Positions 57,374 through 64,000 of a stretch of 64,000 nt of DNA are shown piece by piece (within the stretch, counting starts at the first letter, position 1; each line of letters opens with the position of its first letter). Origin of the DNA: an uncultured Lachnospiraceae bacterium. GTDB lineage: Bacteria > Bacillota > Clostridia > Lachnospirales > Lachnospiraceae. Below the pieces are notes generated by a model. That model saw only the letters and a list, made by a program, of their open reading frames with translations, was not told where the DNA came from and did no database searches. A program made the translations under genes and the position numbers. The stretch lies in NCBI GenBank assembly GCA_949287925.1, contig CASEIR010000006.1:1-64000 (forward strand), written 5' to 3'.

Positions 57374-58225
57374 ATGTTTGGATATGTGAAGATCTTAGAT
57401 TCTGAATTAAAAGTCAAGGATTATAAAAGATACCGTGCGTTTTACTGCGGTCTTTGCAAAGAATTAAGAGAAAAGTACGGCCATTCCGGCCAGATGACAC
57501 TTACCTATGATATGACGTTTGCGGTTATTTTACTGACCTCCCTGTATGAAAAGGAGATCCGGCATGAAAAATGTCGTTGTAAAATGCATCCGTTAAAGCG
57601 TCAGGATATCCTGAGGTCCGAATTCACCACTTATGCAGCTGACATGAATGTTCTTCTTGCATATTACCATTTCCGGGACGACTGGTCTGATGAAAAGAAA
57701 ATCGGTGGTCTGGCCGGAACGCTTGCTTTCCGTAGAAAAGCAAAAAAGATTATACAAAAATATCCCGGTCAGGCTGCCGTTATACGAAAGGAACTCCAGG
57801 AGCTTTCCCGGCTGGAAGCATCCCGTGTGACCGAGATTGATCTGCCTGCCGGCTGTTTTGGCCGGCTGATGTCCGGCCTGTTTCGTTATAAGAAAGATCA
57901 ATGGGCGGAAACATTGGGACGGATGGGGTTCTATCTGGGGAAATTCATTTACATCATGGACGCCTATGACGATCTGGAAAAAGACCGGAAATCTGGCAGT
58001 TATAATCCCTTGCTTTTCTTAAATGATGATCTGGATTTTGAGCAGAAATGCCGGGACATGCTCTGTATGATGATCGCAGAATGCTGCGGAGAATTTGAAA
58101 AGCTTCCCTGTATACTGGATATAGACATTTTGAGAAATATATTATATGATGGTATTTGGAGCATTTATCGAAAGAAACAACAGATGAAAGGTGAGGATAT
58201 ATCAGATGAACAAAAATCCCTATGA
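57374..58225 (+). CDS. DUF5685 family protein
   Basis: A 283-residue protein of the uncharacterised DUF5685 type. Visible features are [24 protein letters not shown] (key part CGLCKEL, about residue 24), [10 protein letters not shown] (about 66) and a helical C-terminal half with [22 protein letters not shown] (key part DAYDDLEKD, about 195), which recalls the acidic metal-binding motifs of isoprenoid-synthase folds. Its 3' end overlaps the J-domain gene by 20 bases, so the two are coupled. GGAGG lies upstream of the ATG. Function unknown. Confidence 0.8.
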   Translation: MFGYVKILDSELKVKDYKRYRAFYCGLCKELREKYGHSGQMTLTYDMTFAVILLTSLYEKEIRHEKCRCKMHPLKRQDILRSEFTTYAADMNVLLAYYHFRDDWSDEKKIGGLAGTLAFRRKAKKIIQKYPGQAAVIRKELQELSRLEASRVTEIDLPAGCFGRLMSGLFRYKKDQWAETLGRMGFYLGKFIYIMDAYDDLEKDRKSGSYNPLLFLNDDLDFEQKCRDMLCMMIAECCGEFEKLPCILDIDILRNILYDGIWSIYRKKQQMKGEDISDEQKSL

Positions 58226-58850
58226 TGTACTGGGCGTATCTCCCAATGCATCAGATGACGAAATAAAGAAAGCCTACCGTGAGCTTTCCAGAAAATACCA
58301 TCCGGACGCAAATACCAATAACCCGCTGGCGGATCTTGCAGAAGAGAAATTCAAAGAGATTCAGGAAGCATATGATATGATCATGAAAGAACGTCAGAAT
58401 GGGGGCGGTTATCATTACGGATATGGCAGCAATCAGAGCGGAAATTACCAGCGCCAGTCCTACGGAGGTTCCCAGAATGTAGAAATGCAGGCCGTATATA
58501 ATTTTATCAATAACCGGCGTTATCAGGAAGCGGTCAATCTATTAAACCGTATGCCGGACCGCTCGGCGGAGTGGTATTATTTAAGCGGTGCAGCCAACGC
58601 CGGACTTGGCAACAATATTATTGCCAGAGACCATGCAGCCACGGCTGTAAATATGGATCCTGGCAACCCGCAGTATCGTCAGCTGCTGAATCAGCTGGAA
58701 TGGAACAGCCAGCGTTACCAGCACAGTCCTTACGGCGGCGGATACGGAACCGGAGGATCTTCCTGCGGGACCGGCAATTTTTGCTGTGATCTCTGGCTGG
58801 CAGATACTTTGTGTGAGTGTATGGGAGGAGATCTTTGTTCATGCATGTAA
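58206..58850 (+). CDS. J-domain protein with Cys-rich tail
   Basis: A 214-residue DnaJ-type co-chaperone. The J domain is at residues 3-65 with HPD at 32-34 (RKYHPDANT), so it should stimulate an Hsp70. A Gly/Tyr/Gln-rich linker (about 65-95) is followed by a TPR-like helical part ([20 protein letters not shown] in part, about 110). The tail is Cys-rich ([13 protein letters not shown]...[12 protein letters not shown]). The ATG at 58206 has AAAGGTGAGG upstream. It overlaps both neighbours. Its client is unknown. Confidence 0.85.
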   Translation: MNKNPYDVLGVSPNASDDEIKKAYRELSRKYHPDANTNNPLADLAEEKFKEIQEAYDMIMKERQNGGGYHYGYGSNQSGNYQRQSYGGSQNVEMQAVYNFINNRRYQEAVNLLNRMPDRSAEWYYLSGAANAGLGNNIIARDHAATAVNMDPGNPQYRQLLNQLEWNSQRYQHSPYGGGYGTGGSSCGTGNFCCDLWLADTLCECMGGDLCSCM

Positions 58851-59371
58851 AGGCAAAAAAAGTTGCATTCAGCGGTCTTGGAATCGCTGCATCCATTGTA
58901 TGTATGATGTTAGGCGGAATCATAGAGACGAATACTGTGTTTTTCCTTGCCGCAGCATCTTATCTCCAGGGTATTATCATTCGGGAGACCGGATTCAGAA
59001 ACGGAACTGCCTATTATCTGGCGGCTGTAATCTTAGGATTTCTTCTGGTGCCGGATAAGCTTTATGTGGTTTCTTACAGCGCTATGGCTCTGTATATTCT
59101 GATTATAGAATGGATTTGGATCAGAATAGGGGTGTTTCCACTGCGTTACAGAAAAAGAAGTGTATTTTGGATCTGTAAATATACTGTGTTCAATCTTATG
59201 TATATCCCTGCGTTGTTATGGGGACGGGAGGTTCTGTCCTTATCATCCCTGCCGTTTCCGGTTCTTGCCGCTCTGCTGCTGGCCGGTCAGGCCGGTCTTT
59301 TTCTCTATGATGCAGCTTATGAATATCTGCAGGCGAAGATATGGCCGAAGATCCGGAACCGTATTTTATAG
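58841..59371 (+). CDS. Small polytopic membrane protein
   Basis: A 176-residue protein with about five hydrophobic segments ([63 protein letters not shown] and a C-terminal one). No family is recognised. The ATG at 58841 has GGGAGGAG upstream and overlaps the J-protein gene by 10 bases, so the trio with DUF5685 is translationally coupled. Confidence 0.7.
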   Translation: MHVKAKKVAFSGLGIAASIVCMMLGGIIETNTVFFLAAASYLQGIIIRETGFRNGTAYYLAAVILGFLLVPDKLYVVSYSAMALYILIIEWIWIRIGVFPLRYRKRSVFWICKYTVFNLMYIPALLWGREVLSLSSLPFPVLAALLLAGQAGLFLYDAAYEYLQAKIWPKIRNRIL

Positions 59372-59385
59372 AATAAATTTAGCCC

Positions 59386-59417
59386 TCAGGCGGACATCTA
59401 TGCGGATGCCCGCCTGA
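59386..59417 (+). terminator. Hairpin after the membrane protein gene
   Basis: TCAGGCGGACATC (59386-59398) pairs with GATGCCCGCCTGA (59405-59417; one G-U). The following ACTTTCTTC is only moderately T-rich. Confidence 0.5.
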
Positions 59418-59435
59418 TACTTTCTTCAAGATTAT

Positions 59436-59465
59436 GCATAATTTTCGGAAATACAATCATAGAGT
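59436..59465 (+). promoter_or_regulatory. Sigma-E-like sporulation promoter of yqfC
   Basis: GCATAAT (59436-59442), 15 bases, CATAGAGT (59458-59465). Each box has one mismatch to the sigma-E consensus KMATATT-N14/15-CATACANT. yqfCD belong to the sigma-E regulon in Bacillus. Confidence 0.55.
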
Positions 59466-59492
59466 ATTATAAATTCCCGGAATGGAGCAGCA

Positions 59493-59783
59493 ATGAATTA
59501 CGGTAAAAATCAGGAAGAGCGGTATCATCTCAGAGAAAAACTGTCAGAAATTTCTGAGATACCTAAGGACGCCGCTCTTGGTTTTCCCATCCTGACGATG
59601 CTTGGCAAAAAAGAATTGTGTTTGGAAAATGACTGTGGAATTCTGGAATACACAGAGGAATGTATTCACATACAGACCAAAATCGGCCGGCTAATAGTAA
59701 CCGGGCGTTGTTTGCAAGTGGACTACTATATAAACGATGAAATAAAAATAACCGGACATATTCAATCGATTGAATACCTGTAA
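59493..59783 (+). CDS. yqfC: Sporulation protein YqfC
   Basis: A 96-residue member of the YabP/YqfC family, expressed in the mother cell during sporulation. The beta-rich C-terminal half (RLIVTGRCLQVDYY, ITGHIQSIEYL) is typical. GGAG precedes the ATG, and yqfD follows after 15 bases, as in Bacillus. Confidence 0.9.
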   Translation: MNYGKNQEERYHLREKLSEISEIPKDAALGFPILTMLGKKELCLENDCGILEYTEECIHIQTKIGRLIVTGRCLQVDYYINDEIKITGHIQSIEYL

Positions 59784-59798
59784 CAAGGAGGTTCTGTC

Positions 59799-61046
59799 AT
59801 GCTGAAAAAAGCATTGAGATACGGGAAAGGTTATATATCTATCCATATATCCGGTTCATCTGCGGAAAGATTTTTAAATTCCTGCCGTTACCACGGTGTT
59901 CAGATATGGGGGCTGAAGCCCTGCAGAAATGGTTATTGTATGAATATTTTGCTCAGAGACTTTAAAATCATGAAACCGCTTGCCAGAAAAACCCATACAA
60001 GGATCCGAATTCTGAAAAAAACCGGAATCCCCTTTGTTCTGTATCATTACGGCCGAAGGAAACCGTTTCTGGCAGGTATTATACTCTGTGTGCTTCTTTT
60101 AACTTTCTTATCGCAGCGGGTATGGAACATCGAAATCAGCGGAAATTCAAAATACACCGAGGATATGTTGATGAAATTTCTTTTCTCTGAAAATGTGCGC
60201 AGCGGCATGGCCAGATCCGAGGTTGACTGCAGTTCCATTGTCAATGCACTTCGGAAACAATATGCGGATATTGTATGGGCATCCGCTTCTGTCAATGGAA
60301 CTTTGCTGACGATCCACATTAAAGAAAACGAAGATTCAGAGGAAACAAAGCCGGCAGAAGCCTCAGATCTTCCAATGGATATTGTTGCTGATACGGATAT
60401 TTCCATCGTTCGTATCATTACACGCAAAGGGATTGCAGCCGTATCGGCTGGCGCTCAGGTGAAGAAAGGCGACCTTCTGGTCTCCGGACAAATTCCCGTA
60501 CTCAATGATCAGCAAGAAATTACCGCATATCGGCCGGAGCAGTCCGATGCCGATATTATTGGACAGAAATCCATTGATTATTCAGATGAACTCAGCTGGT
60601 ATTATGAAAAAAAGCAATACAGACAATGGAGATATTCAGAAACACATCTGCAGATTGGCGGTGTCAGATTTACACTGGGAAAAATTCCTGACAATTCCAA
60701 GGCTTGTGCCATGTACGGAAAAGACACTCAGTTCCGGATAAACAAAAGTCTGTCACTTCCGGTATGGTACGGATTCCGTACAGCTGTTTTCTACAAAACC
60801 GTTCCGGAAAAATACACGGAATCAGAAGTCAGGAGTATACTATCTGTGAAATTTTGGAATTACTGCAATGATTTAGAAAAAAAAGGGGTAGAAATTATAG
60901 AGAATGATGTTAAAATATACACAGGGTCTGAAACCGTGTCGGCAAAGGGCTGTCTGACAATCCAGATGCCGGTCGGCGTCCTTAAAGCATCCGAGCCAAA
61001 GGACGTTCTGCCCCCGGAAGAAAATGAAGAACCAGGAGATTCTTAA
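59799..61046 (+). CDS. yqfD: Sporulation protein YqfD
   Basis: A 415-residue stage IV sporulation protein. A short N-terminal domain (residues 1-80) precedes one membrane helix (about 88-108, FLAGIILCVLLLTFLS). The large external domain includes VWNIEISGNSKYTEDMLMKFL (in part), a POTRA-like start. It is placed between yqfC and phoH, and AAGGAGG precedes the ATG. It is probably part of the mother-cell programme under sigma-E. Confidence 0.92.
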   Translation: MLKKALRYGKGYISIHISGSSAERFLNSCRYHGVQIWGLKPCRNGYCMNILLRDFKIMKPLARKTHTRIRILKKTGIPFVLYHYGRRKPFLAGIILCVLLLTFLSQRVWNIEISGNSKYTEDMLMKFLFSENVRSGMARSEVDCSSIVNALRKQYADIVWASASVNGTLLTIHIKENEDSEETKPAEASDLPMDIVADTDISIVRIITRKGIAAVSAGAQVKKGDLLVSGQIPVLNDQQEITAYRPEQSDADIIGQKSIDYSDELSWYYEKKQYRQWRYSETHLQIGGVRFTLGKIPDNSKACAMYGKDTQFRINKSLSLPVWYGFRTAVFYKTVPEKYTESEVRSILSVKFWNYCNDLEKKGVEIIENDVKIYTGSETVSAKGCLTIQMPVGVLKASEPKDVLPPEENEEPGDS

Positions 61047-62039
61047 ATGGGACTGACAGAAACAATGATAGATATACCTGCCGGACATGTGAGTAATGTG
61101 TTCGGTCAATTTGATGCTTATATAAAAAAGATAGAACGTACTTTTCATGTGACGATCATTGCAAGAGGAGAGAATGTGAAGATTCTTGGAGAAAATCTCC
61201 ATGTGGAAAAAGCGAAAAAAGTCCTGTCACAGCTGACGGAGCTTTCCATTCGGGGAAACGTAATTCAGGAACAGAATGTGGATTATACCATAGCGCTGGC
61301 AATGGAGGACAATGAAGAAGGCGTCCTGGAGATTGACAAAGATATTATCTGTCATACGCTTCAGGGCAAGCCGATTAAGCCGAAAACGTTAGGCCAGAAA
61401 AAATATGTGGATGCAATCCGGAACAAGATGATCGTTTTTGGACTTGGTCCGGCCGGAACCGGCAAGACCTATCTTGCTATGGCCATGGCGATCACCTCTT
61501 TTAAAAATAATGAGGTCGGACGTATCATTTTGACACGCCCTGCCATAGAAGCTGGAGAGAAGCTGGGATTTTTGCCAGGAGATCTTCAAAGTAAGATTGA
61601 TCCCTATCTGCGTCCGCTTTATGATGCGTTGTATCAGATTATGGGCGCCGAGAGCTTCCTTAAGAATTCAGAAAAAGGTCTGATTGAAGTGGCGCCGCTG
61701 GCCTATATGCGCGGCCGTACACTGGATAATGCCTTCATCATTCTGGATGAAGCTCAGAATACCACTCCTGCTCAGATGAAGATGTTTCTGACAAGAATTG
61801 GATTCGGATCTAAGGTAGTTATTACCGGAGATGCATCTCAAAAAGATCTTCCTCAAGGCCAGCAGTCCGGATTGGATGTGGCTATATCTGTTGTGAAAAA
61901 TATTGATGATATCTCTTTATGCAATCTTACAAGCAAAGATGTGGTAAGGCATCCGCTTGTACAGAAGATTGTGAAAGCATATGAAGAATACGAAAGCCGC
62001 AGTCGCAGACGCGGAAAAGAAAAGAGGCGCCGGTCATGA
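61047..62039 (+). CDS. phoH: PhoH family ATPase
   Basis: A 330-residue protein with an N-terminal KH-like region (about 20-80) and a PhoH P-loop domain: FGLGPAGTGKTYLAMAMA (about 133), FIILDEAQNTTPAQMKMFL (about 230) and VVITGDASQ. PhoH proteins are linked to rRNA and ribosome maturation together with YbeY. Its end overlaps ybeY by four bases. The yqfF/pgpH gene found between phoH and ybeY in several Firmicutes is absent. Confidence 0.95.
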   Translation: MGLTETMIDIPAGHVSNVFGQFDAYIKKIERTFHVTIIARGENVKILGENLHVEKAKKVLSQLTELSIRGNVIQEQNVDYTIALAMEDNEEGVLEIDKDIICHTLQGKPIKPKTLGQKKYVDAIRNKMIVFGLGPAGTGKTYLAMAMAITSFKNNEVGRIILTRPAIEAGEKLGFLPGDLQSKIDPYLRPLYDALYQIMGAESFLKNSEKGLIEVAPLAYMRGRTLDNAFIILDEAQNTTPAQMKMFLTRIGFGSKVVITGDASQKDLPQGQQSGLDVAISVVKNIDDISLCNLTSKDVVRHPLVQKIVKAYEEYESRSRRRGKEKRRRS

Positions 62040-62530
62040 CACTATATTACGAAGAAGAAGGGAATCTGAACCTCCCGGTGGAATGTGAGGAAATTGCAAA
62101 GCAGGTTATACCAGCTGCTTTGGATTATATTGGATGTCCATATGAAGCAGAAATAAATCTTCTGCTGACTATGGACGAACAGATTTGTGAGCTGAATACG
62201 CAGTTCAGAGGAATCGGACGGCCGACGGACGTCCTTTCTTTCCCAATGATTGATTTTGAAGTGCCCGGGAATTTTTCTTTTCTGGAGACGGCAGAAGAAT
62301 ACTTCAATCCCGAATCAGGAGAACTATGTCTGGGTGATATCGTAATATCTAAGGAGCGCGTAACAGCGCAGGCTGAAGAATATGGACATTCTGTTTTGCG
62401 GGAATATGCTTTCTTAATTGTTCATTCTGTGCTACACTTAGCAGGATACGATCATATAAATGATTCTGACCGTCTGGAAATGGAGCGGCTTCAGGAAGAA
62501 ATAATGAGCTTAATAAACATTTTACGATAA
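62036..62530 (+). CDS. ybeY: rRNA maturation endoribonuclease YbeY
   Basis: A 164-residue zinc-dependent RNase for 16S rRNA 3' maturation and quality control. The metal site HSVLHLAGYDH (about residue 126) is complete, and RPTDVLSFPM (about 60) and GDIVIS are family signatures. It is coupled to phoH by an ATGA overlap. Confidence 0.97.
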   Translation: MTLYYEEEGNLNLPVECEEIAKQVIPAALDYIGCPYEAEINLLLTMDEQICELNTQFRGIGRPTDVLSFPMIDFEVPGNFSFLETAEEYFNPESGELCLGDIVISKERVTAQAEEYGHSVLREYAFLIVHSVLHLAGYDHINDSDRLEMERLQEEIMSLINILR

Positions 62531-62543
62531 GATGGGGTAATTT

Positions 62544-64000
62544 ATGTCTGAACAGCAGAAAAGAATGGAAAAAAATTTCATGATACAGGGATCTATTCTG
62601 GCAATTGCCGGTGTGATCACAAAAATAATCGGAGCAGTATACCGTGTTCCTCTTGTCATGATCGTAGGCGAAGAAGGAATGGGCTACTATGGTGTCGCTT
62701 TTTCAATTTACGCGGTGGCTCTGATGCTTACGTCATACAGCCTTCCATTGGCAGTGTCCAAACTGGTATCTGCCAGAATCGCAACCGGGCAATATCGCAA
62801 TGCTTACAGAGTTTTCAAAGGCGCGTTTACTTTTGCACTGGCGTCCGGCGGTTTTGCCGCCATTCTTATTTTCTTTGGGGCGGATTTTATTGCTTCAGAC
62901 ATTATGTCCATGCCAATGAGCGCATATGCGCTCCGTGTTCTCGCCCCCTGTATTCTGATCGTCGCGCTTCTTGGAGTTTTGCGTGGCTTTTTTCAGGGAA
63001 ATGGAACGATGGTTCCTACTGCGATTTCTCAGGTTCTTGAACAGATCGTTAATGCAGTTGCTTCTGTAGCCGGCGCTTATTTTTTATTTCAGCTTGGGAG
63101 AAATATCGGGGAAACCCGCGGAGATCATTCTTATGGTCCTGCTTATGCGGCTGCTGGAGGAACGGTCGGAACTATTGCAGGCGCCTTTTTCGGCCTGCTA
63201 TTTATTGTAATCATATTCTATGCGTACATGAAAATCTACCGCAGACGGATCCGCCGTGACCGCACCCGGAAAACTGAGCGTTATAAGAGGATTTATAAAA
63301 TTTTATTTATAACGATTGCTCCGGTTATTTTAAGTGCAACCGTTTCCAATATCAGCGATTTTGTAGATAACGCAATGTTTTCTAACATCATGTCCGCCCA
63401 GGGCTATACAAATAAAGAGTATGCAAGTCTTCTGGGGACTTTAAGCGGACAATACGCAACCATGATCAACGTTCCGCTTTCTGTATCCACCGCTTTGGGA
63501 GCATCTTTGATTCCCAGTCTGGTAGCGACCGTTCAGACCGGAAATCGGAAACAGATTCATCAAAAGATCACTGCAGTAACAAGATTTAATATGATTATCG
63601 CAATTCCATGTGCAGTCGGATTCCTAGTGCTGGCCAAGCCGATCCTAGATTTAGTGTTTTTCACTCAGGATAATACGACGGCGGCGCTTATGCTTCAGCT
63701 TGGCGCACTTTCTGTCGTATTTTTCTGTCTTGCGGCAGTCAACACTTCTGTTTTACAGGGATTGGACGATATGATGACCCCGGTTAAAAACTCTGCGATT
63801 GCCCTTGTGATTCACATTGTATCGCTGTTTCTGATGCTGGTAGTCTTTGAATGGAATATCTATGCAGTGGTTTTGAGCAAAATTGTATTCGCGGGAGCTC
63901 TTTGTATACTGAATGCACATGCGCTTCGGGAACGGATCGGATATGTACAGGAACAGCGGAGAACTTTTGTAATTCCTGGTATTGCAGCAGTAATTATGGG
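62544..64000 (+). CDS. SpoVB-like MOP-superfamily flippase (partial)
   Basis: The first 485 codons of a polytopic membrane protein; the gene runs past the window end. KNFMIQGSILAIAGVITKIIGAVYRVPL at the N-terminus (key part ITKIIGAVYRVPL, about residue 27) matches SpoVB/MurJ-type lipid II or polysaccharide flippases of sporulating Firmicutes. At least ten hydrophobic segments follow. AAGATGGGG precedes the ATG at 62544. Family members act in spore cortex or cell-wall synthesis; this one follows ybeY and probably continues its transcript. Confidence 0.88.
   Translation, partial: MSEQQKRMEKNFMIQGSILAIAGVITKIIGAVYRVPLVMIVGEEGMGYYGVAFSIYAVALMLTSYSLPLAVSKLVSARIATGQYRNAYRVFKGAFTFALASGGFAAILIFFGADFIASDIMSMPMSAYALRVLAPCILIVALLGVLRGFFQGNGTMVPTAISQVLEQIVNAVASVAGAYFLFQLGRNIGETRGDHSYGPAYAAAGGTVGTIAGAFFGLLFIVIIFYAYMKIYRRRIRRDRTRKTERYKRIYKILFITIAPVILSATVSNISDFVDNAMFSNIMSAQGYTNKEYASLLGTLSGQYATMINVPLSVSTALGASLIPSLVATVQTGNRKQIHQKITAVTRFNMIIAIPCAVGFLVLAKPILDLVFFTQDNTTAALMLQLGALSVVFFCLAAVNTSVLQGLDDMMTPVKNSAIALVIHIVSLFLMLVVFEWNIYAVVLSKIVFAGALCILNAHALRERIGYVQEQRRTFVIPGIAAVIM

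Noticed and set aside
1..64000. CRISPR arrays, prophage or defence islands
   Set aside because: No regularly spaced repeats, cas genes, integrases or phage structural genes were seen.

Overview
This 64 kb window looks like ordinary chromosome from a spore-forming, anaerobic, low-to-mid G+C Firmicute, most probably a member of the Lachnospiraceae. Four things point there. The gene order is typical of Clostridia (pta-ackA-DUF177-rpmF-plsX-acpP-rnc-smc-ftsY; yqfC-yqfD-phoH-ybeY; tepA-ftsK/spoIIIE). Sporulation genes are present. The metabolism is fermentative: pyruvate kinase, acetate pathway, iron-dependent alcohol dehydrogenase, NfnAB, formate-tetrahydrofolate ligase and Rex. Ribosome-binding sites are strong AGGAGG types, and promoters are close to the TTGACA-17-TATAAT consensus. 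The genus is not resolved from sequence alone.

Layout. 1-1.4 kb: a DDE transposase gene (minus). 1.6-2.7 kb: a MerR regulator fused to a membrane domain. 2.7-7.0 kb (minus): a giant acyl-CoA dehydratase activase-like protein. 7.2-9.5 kb: a rhomboid-like membrane protein and pyruvate kinase. 9.6-11.6 kb: a TrmB regulator translationally coupled to a diaminopimelate decarboxylase. 11.7-11.9 kb: tRNA-Leu(CAA) inside a 15-bp inverted repeat. 12-16.9 kb: polA-coaE-yycJ-degV. 16.9-19.7 kb: divergent tmcAL and mgtE. 19.9-22.1 kb: pta-ackA. 22.2-29.6 kb: DUF177-rpmF-plsX-acpP-rnc-smc-ftsY, followed by ilvA. 31-34.3 kb: a probable (Re)-citrate synthase, a GntR regulator and isocitrate dehydrogenase, preceded by a 24-bp perfect palindrome. 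34.3-36.2 kb (minus): an ABC-F ATPase. 36.4-43.1 kb: rex, nnrED, alr, mazF without an antitoxin, a CBS/CorC protein, yebC and metY. 43.1-48 kb: tepA, ftsK and fhs. 48-53 kb: a zinc-ribbon/TPR membrane protein, an iron alcohol dehydrogenase and nfnAB. 53-57.3 kb: a damaged small gene pair, bioY with a BirA-like operator, a ZIP transporter, rlmH, and a MarR regulator with a frameshifted MATE pump. 57.4-59.4 kb: a coupled trio of DUF5685, J-domain and membrane proteins. 59.4-64 kb: yqfC-yqfD-phoH-ybeY and a truncated SpoVB-like flippase gene.

How the genes fit together. Redox and carbon metabolism dominates: Rex (NADH sensing), alcohol dehydrogenase, NfnAB (NADH/ferredoxin/NADP+), Pta-AckA (ATP from acetyl-P), and a probable acetyl-CoA-to-2-oxoglutarate route. 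No complete novel defence system, prophage, CRISPR array or secondary-metabolite cluster is visible. The most interesting material is regulatory: a self-adjacent GntR operator, a BirA operator over the bioY -35 box, a MarR palindrome, a possible Rex site in the alcohol dehydrogenase promoter, a sigma-E-like promoter before yqfC, and a hairpin that hides the tepA ribosome-binding site. Several poorly described proteins also stand out: the membrane MerR, the rhomboid-like protein without a catalytic serine, the DUF5685/J-protein cluster and the zinc-ribbon/TPR/CHB protein. Two single-base frameshifts, in a MATE pump gene and a small gene, suggest recent decay or assembly errors.
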